Source: Ectobius pallidus
Lineage: Eukaryota > Arthropoda > Insecta > Blattodea > Ectobiidae
NCBI GenBank assembly: GCA_964059195.1
Contig: CAXKWD010000002.1
Location: 162,074,559-162,138,558, forward strand
Direction of reading: 5' to 3'
Length of the DNA: 64,000 nucleotides
The notes beneath the pieces are model-generated. The model made no database searches. It was not told the DNA's origin and saw nothing but the letters and a program-made list of their open reading frames with translations. Shown here in pieces: positions 11,474 to 22,694 of this stretch. The stretch's first letter is position 1. The number at the start of each line of letters is the position of its first letter. A program made the position numbers and the translations under genes.

Positions 11474-13040
11474 TTGCACGAATTTACAGAATGTGAGGTA
11501 CTGGATATCATAAATAAGAAACTAAAACATAAGATGTCCTCTGGCCCTGATGATTTTCCTGCCATGCTTCTAATTGAATGTAAAAATATCATTCTAAAGC
11601 CTCTTACTTACCTTATAAATGAATCTTTTCGCTGTGGTGTCTTTCCAAGTGAACTGAAGTTAAATAAAATTATTCCTGTATTTAAAAAGCATGATAAAAA
11701 CAATGTGGAAAATTATAGGCCTATAGCCATGTGTAATAGTCTAGCTAACATTTTTGAATATTGTATGTTGACCAGGCTTCTCAAGTTTATCGACAGACAT
11801 GATATTTTGGATGTAAATCAACATGGGTTTAGACCATCAAAATCAACTAGTACAGCAATTTATTGTGTCTATAATAAGGTTTTATTATCACTAGATGCGG
11901 GTAGGTGTCCTGTTGGGATCTTTTGTAATCTTAGCAGGGCATTTGACTGTGTTAATCATAGTATACTTCTCTCTAAACTTGAGAAATCTGGCATTCGTGG
12001 CGTTGTTTTGGACTGGTTTTCTTCATACCTAAGTAACAGGCTTCAGTATGTTGAAGTGATGTATAAGATTAATAATTGTAAGAGGCTGTACAAATCAAAC
12101 TCTCTGGATGTCAAAGTAGGTGTTCCCCAGGGATCTATTCTGGGACCCATTCTATTTCTATTTTATGTTAATGACTTGCCTAATCACTTGAAAGATTATT
12201 TTATTACGATGTATGCCGATGACACAACGGTTGTTGATGCTCAGAATACTCAAGGGTTACAGACAGACTGTAATGCACTGCTTGATAATCTCCAAAAATG
12301 GTTTAATATTAATATGTTATATTTAAACATAAATAAAACTTGTTATATGAAATTTCACAACATACAAAACAAATCAATAAATAATTTAAATTTAAGCATT
12401 AATAATCATGACATTCTTAGTGTTCAGGCAACTAAATTTCTGGGAATAACATTTGATGAACATTTGAACTGGCGCCCACACTGTTTAGAACTTGTCCGTA
12501 CTTTACATTCTGTCTGTTATCAAGTTAGAATTTTAAGATACTATGTTAGTAGCAATATGATTTTATCTTTTTACTTTGCTCAAGCCGAGTCAAGGCTAAC
12601 ATATGGTATCTGTTACTGGGGTTCATCTATTATGTTGAATGATGTTTTTATTGCACAGAAGCGAATTGTCAGATGCATGGCGGGTATTGACAATCGTACC
12701 TCATGTAGAGAATATTTCATACATTTTAGGATACTTACAGTCTAAAGGGTTGTACGTCTTCAAACTATTAGAATTTGTCCACATTCATAGAAATGAATTT
12801 AGTTGCAATAGTGATTTTCATTCCTACAATACTCGAAATAGAAATAAGTTTAGTATTCCTCAACATAATTTGAACAGTTTCAACAAATCCATCATGGTGT
12901 ATGGTTTGAAGATGTACAATAATCTGCCTGTTAGCATTAGAGTCATTAATGACCTGAAAGTTTTTAAAAGACGGGTCAGAAAGATTTTAATTCAATTGTG
13001 TCCATATAGTATTAATGAAGTAAATGTGGGTAATGTATGA
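11474..13040 (+). pseudogene. LINE A ORF2, reverse transcriptase part
   Basis: The reading frame carries RT motifs in order: KMSSGPDDFPAMLL, YRPIAM, QHGFRPSKST, NLSRAFDCVNH (motif A), VGVPQGSILGPILFL (motif B) and MYADDTTV (motif C). In motif A the first, catalytic Asp is Asn (codon AAT at 11927..11929). A frameshift near 12710 joins a second frame that runs to 13040 and ends in the usual LPVSIRVINDLKVFKRRVR tail. Confidence 0.88.
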
Positions 13041-13097
13041 TTTATATTTAATCTTAGATATAGTGACAAGTCTTATGGCTTTATGCTCAAACAGACG

Positions 13098-13098
<1 letters not shown>

Positions 13099-13154
<56 letters not shown>
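13099..13154. repeat. (TTA)n tail of LINE A
   Basis: A run of about 18 attatt repeats directly follows the 3' end of LINE A, about 60 bp after its stop codon. ORFs reading poly-Leu or poly-Asn across it are artefacts. Confidence 0.85.
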
Positions 13155-13155
13155 G

Positions 13156-13320
13156 CTTAGAGGAACTATCATTTTTTATAGGCATACTGTAAGTTACTAT
13201 TTTATTGAGAACATAAAGACTGTGTAGTCCATGATATGAAAAATGTGTCTAGCATTTTTATAATATTGCAGCTCTTCTATTACTGGTACTCTTGATTAAT
13301 ACTGTTATTATTATTAGTGC

Positions 13321-13358
<38 letters not shown>

Positions 13359-13441
13359 TTTTATTATAGGCCTATTATTATATTTTTACTATTATATCAT
13401 ATTTATATTATATTATTATTAGCCTACTACTACTATAATAT
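13156..13441. other. Spacer with a second (ATT)n run
   Basis: AT-rich spacer between LINE A and the hAT-like element. It contains a further (TTA)n run at about 13319..13357 and nothing else I recognise. Confidence 0.5.
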
Positions 13442-14404
13442 CAGTGGCGGTTTCTCCTATTGTGCTGCAGCACTGCAGCACACAGCTTCTTTTCTGCTCG
13501 TCGTATAATGTTATTTTCAAATGCAATACTATATTTACTTTTACGTAGATTTTGAACTTGGCGCGTCCATGCGAGAACTCATTTTTCTGTAGGAGAATCA
13601 GAGTCGATAATGTGAATATTACCTTTTCCGCCTCGCGATATGATTCTCTAAACAGCACCTCTCTCGTAGGGCTGTGACGTCATTCCAAAGCTTGACTGTA
13701 TTGGCGTATATGCCAGTATTAACCTGCAGAATGTGCTAGCCTCCCAGCCAAAGCATGAGATTTTGAGGCTGGTGAGACGTGAAGTAATTAGAACATCTCA
13801 CCAGCGAGCGCACTGTTAGTTAAGTGACAAGATCTTCCACTGTCAGTAGAGTAAGCAATGCTTTTCATCTTCACCGCCAAATTTGAATGTTAAATTCACA
13901 AACACGGATTTCACAACCCCGATTAATTATTCTCTCGCACTGGGAACACTAACGCGACTTCCTCTACCTCGATCATTAAAAATATTATTTGCTAGTCTCT
14001 TATTCCATTTCGGGTAACACTCACACGATTTTTGCTGCTCTAATTATTTTTTTTTGCTGTTTTCTCTCTCACACAACGTTCTGCACCGTAAGCATAGGAA
14101 TTACTATTTCCTCCCGCCTTAATCCATCTCTGGGAACTCTCACGCGATTTTCTCTGCCCTAATTATTCTTTTGCTAATTTCTCTCGTCGTAATCTATCTC
14201 TCTGAAAACTCTCGTGAAATAGTTCTTCTACTGTAGTGACAATGCACGAGACATTTTTGCATTCAGAAAAAAAAAAGAACATAATCACGTTAAGCGCAGG
14301 AAAGTCATATTTAGAATTTAATTGGTGCTTGTGTTTAAGAAAACCCATAGGAAGAATATTAATGGACTAGGCAAGAAATTGTGATATAAGGCAAGGATGT
14401 AGAG

Positions 14405-16435
14405 TGAGACCGGAATTATTCCACCCTTCCGGTTTATTTATAAAACAATAGCTAATTAATATTTATTCTATTACCCAAATTATTATTATTATTTTCGGTA
14501 TCAAAATTCTCATTTCGATTATTATTATTATTTTATGTTTCCAAATTAGAAACATTAACGGTAAATGAAACGTATGTATTTAAAATACAACGTACTAAAT
14601 TCATAAATTTCAACCCGCGAATTGGCTTAACCAATAAGAATGATTTACGTAACGAAACATGTAGCCAATGGGAGAAAAGCATCCTTAACCGCGAAAGAGA
14701 GCGTTACTAAAACTCCACTCCATCATTACTTGCCGAACAGGGCAGACCTACGTATCTTGCTCTTGTGGAGAAGTCGCGTAAAAACATATACCTAGCAAAT
14801 GGCGATTCTCACTGCCACAACAACATATAAAGCACAACTTATTCAAGATAAATAAACGTGTGAGTTTTATTTTATATTGTGATAAATAAGAAGAACATAA
14901 TTCACGTAAGTAAGTGGCAAATGCAAACAAAAGTGGTGACGACACGCAGACAGTTACACAACTTACAGTTCAAATGAATAAATTCCGATAATCAAAAGTT
15001 ATAGTGTGGTTATCATTTCATAAGGTATAACTAGCTATAACAATATCCCTGACAAGGAACCCTTCACTACCCTCATATCGAAACATGCCTCAATATTTTT
15101 CCTGGGTCATCTAGATGCTGTAAGAAGTCCACGCTCCAAAAATTAGCTGCTGGTTTCAACTCCAAGTACCCTAAATCGAACCTGGAAAATGTCGGGTTGA
15201 AGCAGTGCAGTGGGAGAAGTTGGACAACCCTTATCTGCAGTTCCAAGTTCCGGATGCGCGGAGACAATTGACGGTCGAAAACAAAACACAAGTGACTGGT
15301 GTTGATACAGTTCATTCTGCACCATAAATAAATAATCGCGTAATTATCACATTCTTCTTAACATGTTTTCACATTTGTCTGTAGACAGAATTCGATCGCT
15401 GAGTTGTATATTTGATTGCAACTAGACAGACAACAGAAGGTAGGTTAAAAGCTTGATCCTTTCATTTGCGAATCCAAGCCCATGTAAACAAATGCATGTG
15501 AATTGAACCGCAGCACACATCATGCTTCAAGACAATACAGTGCGGTACTACATTCGATTTTTATATAATTAAAAACTCATAATATGGGACGAAAATTATG
15601 AAGATAACAATATTAACTTATTACAAATGTTTCAGCATATTGCGAAACATGGCATTCGTAATATAATCCTTCAGTTTGCAAGTTTGTTGTGAATAATTAG
15701 GTGAAAGCACGGGAAAGTTCGAAGGCTTGTTCCGATATGTTTCTGATTTGAGAATTACGCCACTGCTGGAGAACTCCGCTTAATGTACGTAGGCCTAATT
15801 ATTTCACAGTAATATTCTGTATATAGTCTGTACATACCATTATTCATTTAGCACTCAATTTCAGCTTGAACAATGAAATAAGCAAATAAACATGTCTTTG
15901 TTTTTAACGCATATGACAGATGAAAGTAGCCCTCGTGGATATTAATTATTATGGAAGGAAACACGGCCTACTAGAAATATTTCGTTGTCCGCGGGAAGGA
16001 GTTGACGAATCAAATACAGATAAGGGCGGAATGATACCAGTGCAATGTTTATATTCTCAAAATGAATGGATGACGTAATACTCCCGCCAGTCAGGGATGT
16101 CCAGTCCCATCTCTAGATTACCATGTTATTTTCCCTATATGTTCCGAGATATTTGCAGAGCATTTTAGGGTACTTGGAGTTGAAACCAGCAGCTAATTTT
16201 TGGAGCGTGGACTTCTTACAGCATCTAGATGACCCAGTAAAAATATTGAGGCATGTTTCGATATGAGGGTAGTGAAGGGTTCCTTGTGAGATGATTCGTG
16301 TGATACCCTGAGCAGCAGCAGCCGTGGAAGTTTGGGTGCGAAATCAGAGGACTCCAACCAAGGTTTTGAACCAAGTACTTTTCCCGAATAAATCCCAGTC
16401 CTCATATTATTCACCTTTCATCGTGTACCGCCCCA
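14405..16435 (+). repeat. Gypsy-1 5' LTR, interrupted
   Basis: This LTR is about 794 bp once the 1234 bp TIR element at 15053..16286 and its 3 bp duplication are subtracted. It starts TGAGACC and ends CGCCCCA. Confidence 0.93.
15053..16286 (+). mobile_element. TIR DNA transposon in the Gypsy-1 5' LTR
   Basis: The 1234 bp element has inverted repeats of about 123 bp at 15053..15175 and 16164..16286, beginning CAAGGAACCCTTCACTACC. TGA is duplicated at 15050..15052 and 16287..16289; the 3' LTR at about 24136 gives the uninterrupted site. No transposase ORF is present. A 3 bp duplication fits only a few superfamilies; I do not assign one. It inserted after a very young Gypsy element, so it moved recently. 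Confidence 0.92.
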
Positions 16436-16441
16436 ACATTG

Positions 16442-16459
16442 TGGCGCAACAACGTGTGG
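16442..16459 (+). promoter_or_regulatory. Gypsy-1 primer binding site
   Basis: The sequence tggcgcaacaacgtgtgg begins six bases after the end of the 5' LTR. Position and the TGG start fit a tRNA 3' end primer site; the tRNA is not assigned. Confidence 0.6.
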
Positions 16460-16766
16460 CTATATAAGAACAATTGAACTGTGTTAAAGACTCTGCGAAT
16501 AAAAAAAGCTAAGTAGGACATTAGCGAGCAGAATATTGTGATACAGATTAACGTTGAGTGAGAAATCGCAAGCTAGGTCGCGACGCGCAACAATCAACAT
16601 CACGTCATCACGACATCGGGAAGCCGGCCAGGTGTTCAACATGCAGTAGCAGCTGTGACCAGTACGCCTCATCCTACACCCGACAACAATCAACTTCCAG
16701 CCTGAAAGTAATTGTAGAAGCCTGCGAAGCCTGCAAACAAGTAAGGTGTTATATTTAAGATTACGA

Positions 16767-18416
16767 ATGAAACTAAGAAATCGTGAAATTATGTCATCAC
16801 AGAAGGAAAGTTTAAATATGCAGGAGGATGAACAGGACTTGCTAACTGACAGGGAAATGGAAGGTATTGTAAACAATGTAAGTGTTGATGATAGTTTACA
16901 GTTAGTTGATGAAATCCAAACAGACATGGAAATTCAGGTAGATACAGATGTTTCCATTTCAAATGAAAATGTGACTAGACGCGGAGACAGTGAATCTTCA
17001 GATGATCAGTTAGAGAATTCAATTAAAAGTTTCATGCAACAGATGTTCAATAAGCTTAGTAATAAAATTGAAGATGTTAAGACTGACATCAATGATGTTA
17101 AAAGTGACATTAACAAAGTCAGTACAGAGGTTAGTGATGTAAAAAATGATATTAGTAATGTAAAAACAGATGTAAATTCACAAAATGAAAACATTAGTTT
17201 GAAGTTGGTACAGATGGACGAGAACCTAGTAAAACTGAAAGATGACTTAAAACAAGAAGTAGTAAATGAGATACAAGAAAGGTTAGGTGACTTCAAAGAG
17301 CAGATTAATAGTGACGTCACAGTGGCGTTAGAAAATATTCAAACCATTGTAAATAGTGACATAGCAGAAGTCAAAGAGGTTATAGCAAATGTTAGTACTA
17401 ATTTGCAAACAATGCAAAATGATGTTTCTAATGCAAGTGAGGAAATGAAAGTCATTGTAGCTAACGTTTCAGAACTAGATAGTAGTGTTTCGCTCATGAA
17501 GATGCAGATAAATACATTCAACGAAACATTAATAGGTTTTGCTAAAATAAATGATGAGGTTAGAAACGACTTAGAGAAAAAGAATCAGCTGTTAAAAGTT
17601 AAACAGAAAGACATAGAAATACAAGTCATTGAAGCACAAGAGGAGTTGACTGTATTAAGTAGGAAAGTACATAAGGATGAAGAACTGTTGACAAGTAGAA
17701 TTTGTGTACTAGAAAATAGATTAAATGTACCTGTTACTTCACCTGTAAATCACGATGTAAATTTACCGCAACTGGGAAACAATATGAGTAGAAATATTGT
17801 TGAAGAAGCTTATTCACATGTACCATGTAGATCTCCCAGATGTCATGAAAGGGTTAACAGTCATAATGGTTCCCAGATGCAAGATGTCAATGTACCTTTG
17901 TCCACAGGAATTAGTCAGTCAAGTACTAACTTTCCGAGCTACTTGATGAACGAAATCAAGTTGCCTGTTTTCGACGAAAACAATAATACAAATCCACAGA
18001 ACTTCTTGACAGAACTTCATGATTATTTTAGATTGAGAGCAATACCACCTAATATGTATATGATGATAGTAAGAAAAGCATTACAGGGTAGAGCTTTGAA
18101 TTGGTTCAATTTAACCACCAATGAGACCACAACATTCGAAGAATTTAAGCGCAACTTCATTAGTAGATACTGGAGTTTGACTAAACGTAACAATATCAGG
18201 ATGCAACTAGCAAATGGTGTCTATGAACCAGAATCAGGTCAGACAATGATTGACTACTTTTTAGAAATGGCAGAGTTGGGTAGGCAAGTAGATCCTCCAT
18301 TAAATGAGTTCGAATTGTTGGAGACTGTAGTAAATCACTTTCCAGAGAATGTAAGGTTAAACTTGATAGTAGCCCAGAACCTTCGCAGACATGTTAGAAT
18401 TGCTTGCTGCATTTGA
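16767..18416 (+). CDS. gag: Gypsy-1 gag, N-terminal and capsid part
   Basis: Starting at the ATG at 16767, the frame encodes about 549 residues. The first third is acidic and coiled-coil prone, with repeated units of the form DVKxDIxxV (about residues 105 to 150). The last third, from EIKLPVFDENN to NHFPENVRLNLI, matches the retrotransposon gag capsid domain, with the usual YF, ALNWF, FEEFKRNFISRYW and PPLNEFELLE blocks. The frame is lost near 18390 and ends in a short unrelated tail. Further gag sequence follows in other frames. Particles built from this protein would package the element RNA. Confidence 0.9.
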   Translation: MKLRNREIMSSQKESLNMQEDEQDLLTDREMEGIVNNVSVDDSLQLVDEIQTDMEIQVDTDVSISNENVTRRGDSESSDDQLENSIKSFMQQMFNKLSNKIEDVKTDINDVKSDINKVSTEVSDVKNDISNVKTDVNSQNENISLKLVQMDENLVKLKDDLKQEVVNEIQERLGDFKEQINSDVTVALENIQTIVNSDIAEVKEVIANVSTNLQTMQNDVSNASEEMKVIVANVSELDSSVSLMKMQINTFNETLIGFAKINDEVRNDLEKKNQLLKVKQKDIEIQVIEAQEELTVLSRKVHKDEELLTSRICVLENRLNVPVTSPVNHDVNLPQLGNNMSRNIVEEAYSHVPCRSPRCHERVNSHNGSQMQDVNVPLSTGISQSSTNFPSYLMNEIKLPVFDENNNTNPQNFLTELHDYFRLRAIPPNMYMMIVRKALQGRALNWFNLTTNETTTFEEFKRNFISRYWSLTKRNNIRMQLANGVYEPESGQTMIDYFLEMAELGRQVDPPLNEFELLETVVNHFPENVRLNLIVAQNLRRHVRIACCI

Positions 18417-19007
18417 ACAAAGAAATACTTACAGAGGTAGGCAGAACTATATTGATTCATGTGATAGGATGTACCCACCCACTAATAGGTTTACAAATTC
18501 TGGGGTAGGGGCAGAAGGTAATGTAAACAATTGTGATAAAGTTATGATGCTAGGAATACTTACAGAGGCCCTATGCCTAATCAGAATAGGAATAATACCA
18601 GATATTTTTAGAACAGGTCAGGAAATAGGCCATATAATAGGAGTAATAACAATGAAAGAAACCAGATTAACCATGCTACCTTCAATAGACAGAACGGCGG
18701 AAATGGAAATAATCCAAACTCTTGGAGAAAGATGCCCTGGATGAGAAACCAAGGTTATCGTAGGAGATATCAGAATCGTACCTACAATAGGAGAGGTAAT
18801 GATAACAATGGTGATGATAGTCAAGTTAGGACAGGTCAGTCAATAAATAATGGTAAATGGCGAGTCAAAAGTGTTGAGACTCAGCAAAATTCATTAAATC
18901 CTAGAGCCAGACCATTCAACAATAGTGCAGATAATGAAAATGTATCTGATGACATAGTAGAAATTCATGACCAGGATAATGGCGGTAATGCACAACCGTT
19001 AAACTAG
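18391..19007 (+). pseudogene. gag: Gypsy-1 gag, basic C-terminal part, frameshifted
   Basis: Gag continues from about 18391 (LELLAAFEQRNTYRGRQNY), shifts again near 18550 and then reads through an Asn/Arg/Gly-rich stretch to 19007. One in-frame TAG lies near 18611. There is no CCHC zinc knuckle; RNA binding is presumably done by the basic region. The frames are those expected for one protein broken by two single-base changes, though sequencing error cannot be excluded. Confidence 0.8.
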
Positions 19008-19162
19008 AAAGCCAATATCTCGAGGGTTCGGATGGTGTTGGCACAAGTTCAGTTAACTCAGACAAACAAATAGAACCCATATATAGTATTCAGGCACAAG
19101 GAGATTTTTCAAGTAGTAAGCCTAGTGAACGAAAGAGTAATGCAAACAAAAGTGAGGTTATC

Positions 19163-22100
19163 ATGGATCCTCCTAGAATAAAAGTAGTGATAGGAAATTA
19201 TGAAACGACTGCATTAGTAGACACAGGAAGTTCTAATAGCGTAATAAGTGAATCTTTGTACAACAAGCTAATCCAAAACAAAGTCAAGTTAATTTCAATT
19301 CCCATTTGTGGATTATCATGCACGGTAGCGATAAAAAGAGCGAAACAATCAGTAAAATTTCAATGCATGTTAGATGTCAACATCGGTGATGTAAAATTTG
19401 AAATATTTTTCTTAGTAGTCCCGAAATTAGTAACAGATATTATTATTGGAGTCGATGTGTTTACCGAGTACAACAGTATTATAAGTTTTGATGATAACAA
19501 TCTAGTATTGAACTTAAGAGGACATAGGATGAGCATTCCATTCGATAATGATTTGAGTAGGAGAGACGCGTCTAGTGAGATAGGTGACAATGATATTCCG
19601 TACGAGACGTTTGTAGTGGAAAATATTCAGATGAATGGTATGATGATTCATAAAGTAGGCCCTTGCTGCGATGATATAAATAATGATGAGGAAGTATTTA
19701 AATGTATGACATTGAATTGCGATGACTGCGCTGATAGATATGAGAATAAAGTTGACGGGGATGTCAACATAGGGCGAGGTTATGTCTGTACGAGTGAAGT
19801 AAGAGAAGGCGACCCTAGCGCGAACTCTACGACAATGGTTATTTTGAAGGAAAAAGTAGATATGGCTCATAACTTAGATGAAAATCAACGTGATAGATTG
19901 TTTTCGATACTAGTCAAGAATAAAGAAGTATTTTCAGAAAACGTAGGACTATGTAATATCTACGAACATAAGTTTGACATCGAACCAGTTGACGAATTTG
20001 CATATAAGAGTAGACCAATTCCGATTGCATTGAAGAAGGAAGCTGATATGACAATTCAGAAAATGTTAGATTCAGGAGTAATCGAAATTTCGACCTCAAA
20101 GTACATTAACCCCTTGTGTTGGACATTTAAAAAGGACAAGTCACTTCGCCTTACCGTTGATGCGAGGCATATGAACAATTATATCGCTACAGATAACTAC
20201 CGTCCAGAAAGTATTGAACAATTGCTCAGTAGGTTAGAAAATGGAAAATGTTTTTCGAGCATAGATTTGACTCATTCGTTTTGGCAAATTTCATTATGCA
20301 AAGAGGATAGGAAGTATACAGCTTTCAATCATAATGGACGTACGTATGAATTCACTAGATGCCCATTTGGCTATAAGACAAGCGGAAGTGCCTTACTACG
20401 AGCGCTAAGTGCTATTTTTCCAGAAACTGAAACTAAAGGAATCATTTCCTACTTAGATGATTTTCTTCTTAGTAACGATGATTTTGAAACTCATTTATCA
20501 AATATCGACTATGTTTTGACAAAGTTTCGTGAACATGGCATGACGGTCAAACCTTCTAAAACATGTTTCTTTCAGAAAGAAGTAGAATTCGTAGGTTATG
20601 TAGTAACTTCCGAAGGTATCAAACCTAATCCAAACCGTATCACTTCAATACAAAATATTCCAGTACCACGCACTGTTAAGCAGTTACGTCGTCTTTTAGG
20701 CGTATGGCAGTTCCAAAGTAGATTTCTAATTAACTATGCTAAGGAGGTAGCACCCCTTAGGGAATTATTGAAAAAGGGAATTCGTTGGAAATGGACAGAC
20801 GAACATGATCGTGCTTTCAATAGAGTAAAAGAATTGTTTTCAAAAGCTATCTTATTAGAAAGACCAAATGATGATAGGCCGTATATAATACATACAGACT
20901 CTTCATGCAAAGCGATAGGATGTATTCTCAGTCAGATTGATGAATCCGGTGAAACTCATGTAATAGCTACAGCTTCGAGAAGTTTAAGTAGTACAGAACA
21001 AAGAGCTTGCATTTCGGAATTAGAAGCAAGTGCCATATACTATGCACTAACAAAATTCAGACATTATGTATTCAATAAGCAAGTTACAGTGTATACAGAT
21101 CACATTTCCCTAGCTTTCATGCAAAAATGTAGATTAACAAACTCTAAGATTTCAAGATACATACATGAAATCATGTCATACGACATAGTAATCAAGCACA
21201 TTCCCGGAAGAGAAAATATTTTCGCAGATCTGTTAAGCCGTTTAGACCAACACTCTAACATTCCAGATACCATTGCTTCACCAAAACAAGAAGTATGTAT
21301 TTTAACTTTGCCATGTGTAGGATCCAAAGGATTAATAAAAGGGTTCAAAGATATTAAGAAATTGCAGTCTGAAGACGAAACAATTGCTGAACTACTGACT
21401 TGTGCTAAGACAATCCAGGAACTTTCAGAAAGTAGTGCGTCATCAGAAAATCAGTTGATGATCAATTTATCAGACGTAAATGGTACTCATATGGATGCTG
21501 ATAACGATAGTGTAAATAATATGAATAGTAATGTAGAAGAAGTTCAAGATAGTAGTTACAAACCAGGTAGTACAGTAGGATTATTTGATGGAGTTTTGTA
21601 CAAATTGTGTGGTTCAGATGAGTTAAAGTGGAAAGTTTATGTTCCAAGATGTTTAGAACATGACCTAATCAAATGTTATCATCAAGCTTTATGTCATTCC
21701 GGTTCAGAAAAAGTGCTAATAAATTTGAGTAAAGATTTTTATTTCAAGCATATGGCGAGGAAAATTAGGCAAATTCTTAAAGTATGTACAACTTGCCAAG
21801 CAGCAAAACCGCTGAACATAAAATATGATACAGAACCTAAGAACATCATCAGAGAGACTAAAAATAGTTTAGTAGCGTTAGATTTTCATGGTGAATTACC
21901 ACAAGGTAGATTCGGTTGTAAATATATCTTCGTAATGTATGATTGTTTTACCAAGTTTGTGAAAATTTATCCAGTGCGAAGAGCAACTTCGAAAGCATGT
22001 GTAAGCAAGATTATTAATGATTATATCCCGAAGTTTGGAGATATTGAAGCAGTACTTTGTGATAATGCCACATCATTTACCAGTAGTCATTTCCAAAATT

Positions 22101-22465
22101 CGTTAAGGGCAAAGAATATCAAAATTTTCCATAGTTCAAGTTACTTTCCCCAAGCAAATTTCGCGGAAAGAATTATGAGAGACATTACTTTATATTTGAG
22201 AGTCTTGTGTCATAAATCACATACAAATTGGGTTAGCCAATGTAATGTGATAGAGAAAGTTATCAATCACTCAGTAAATGCAACTACATTAGCTTCACCA
22301 TTCACTTTGATGACAGGTAAAGATCCTGATCCAGTTATTGCAAATCTCCCCCAAGCTAAATTCTATAAGGGTAAGAAAATGTCAAACGAGGAATTATGTA
22401 AAAGAGCTCTGGATAGAATAAGAAGTAGGGCAGAAAAGAGAAAGTCAAAAGTAAAAAAGATATAA
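19163..22465 (+). CDS. pol: Gypsy-1 pol polyprotein (PR-RT-RH-IN)
   Basis: An uninterrupted frame of 1100 codons starting at ATG 19163. Protease: LVDTGSS with the active Asp at residue 20. RT: SSIDLTHSFWQI (Asp 368), FTRCPFGYKTSG and YLDD (residues 430 to 433). RNase H: HTDSS (Asp 579), ELEA and YTDH. Integrase: zinc domain with His about 840 and a CTTC pair, then Asp 907, Asp 967 and Glu 1002, a DD35E spacing. The frame is lost near 22455 in an A-rich run; the integrase tail follows in another frame. All catalytic residues are in place. No ATG is needed if pol is made by frameshift from gag. Confidence 0.96.
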   Translation: MDPPRIKVVIGNYETTALVDTGSSNSVISESLYNKLIQNKVKLISIPICGLSCTVAIKRAKQSVKFQCMLDVNIGDVKFEIFFLVVPKLVTDIIIGVDVFTEYNSIISFDDNNLVLNLRGHRMSIPFDNDLSRRDASSEIGDNDIPYETFVVENIQMNGMMIHKVGPCCDDINNDEEVFKCMTLNCDDCADRYENKVDGDVNIGRGYVCTSEVREGDPSANSTTMVILKEKVDMAHNLDENQRDRLFSILVKNKEVFSENVGLCNIYEHKFDIEPVDEFAYKSRPIPIALKKEADMTIQKMLDSGVIEISTSKYINPLCWTFKKDKSLRLTVDARHMNNYIATDNYRPESIEQLLSRLENGKCFSSIDLTHSFWQISLCKEDRKYTAFNHNGRTYEFTRCPFGYKTSGSALLRALSAIFPETETKGIISYLDDFLLSNDDFETHLSNIDYVLTKFREHGMTVKPSKTCFFQKEVEFVGYVVTSEGIKPNPNRITSIQNIPVPRTVKQLRRLLGVWQFQSRFLINYAKEVAPLRELLKKGIRWKWTDEHDRAFNRVKELFSKAILLERPNDDRPYIIHTDSSCKAIGCILSQIDESGETHVIATASRSLSSTEQRACISELEASAIYYALTKFRHYVFNKQVTVYTDHISLAFMQKCRLTNSKISRYIHEIMSYDIVIKHIPGRENIFADLLSRLDQHSNIPDTIASPKQEVCILTLPCVGSKGLIKGFKDIKKLQSEDETIAELLTCAKTIQELSESSASSENQLMINLSDVNGTHMDADNDSVNNMNSNVEEVQDSSYKPGSTVGLFDGVLYKLCGSDELKWKVYVPRCLEHDLIKCYHQALCHSGSEKVLINLSKDFYFKHMARKIRQILKVCTTCQAAKPLNIKYDTEPKNIIRETKNSLVALDFHGELPQGRFGCKYIFVMYDCFTKFVKIYPVRRATSKACVSKIINDYIPKFGDIEAVLCDNATSFTSSHFQNSLRAKNIKIFHSSSYFPQANFAERIMRDITLYLRVLCHKSHTNWVSQCNVIEKVINHSVNATTLASPFTLMTGKDPDPVIANLPQAKFYKGKKMSNEELCKRALDRIRSRAEKRKSKVKKI

Positions 22466-22694
22466 AGCAAAATGGAATCCAGAAGTAGGCACAAAAGTAT
22501 TGTTACGGAATAGAAGTTTGTCTAGTGCACTACATAAGAGATATAGACGAATGAATATGGTTTACCGTGGACCATTCATAATTACTAAGAATTTCAACAA
22601 CCATACTTATGAGTTAAGTACTGTAAATAATAAAGTAGTAGGACGTTATCACAAATCTTTATTGAGACCATATCACGAAGAGCACCAAGTCTGA
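22466..22694 (+). pseudogene. Gypsy-1 integrase C-terminal tail, frameshifted
   Basis: About 75 codons in the +1 frame relative to pol read KWNPEVGTKVLLRN to YHKSLLRPYHEEHQV. The stretch RMNMVYRGPFII with NHTYEL fits the GPY/F-like module at the end of Gypsy integrases. A single-base change in the A-rich run at about 22450 separates it from pol. Confidence 0.85.

Larger units (their letters stand above)
9676..13156 (+). mobile_element. LINE with APE endonuclease and (TTA)n tail (LINE A)
   Basis: A 5'-truncated non-LTR retrotransposon carries the end of ORF1, an APE-type endonuclease and a reverse transcriptase, then a tail of TTA repeats at about 13099..13154. The EN-RT order and RT motifs place it in the Jockey/CR1 group in the broad sense. 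It has one in-frame stop and at least two frameshifts. The same tail type is seen in the minus-strand LINE at 32097..40293, but the proteins differ clearly. Confidence 0.85.

Noticed and set aside
12987..13508. Poly-Asn and poly-Leu open frames
   Set aside because: They cross the TTA runs at 13099..13154 and 13319..13357.
17006..17521. Minus-strand frames opposite Gypsy-1 gag
   Set aside because: They are mirrors of the repetitive coiled-coil coding sequence and contain no motif of their own.
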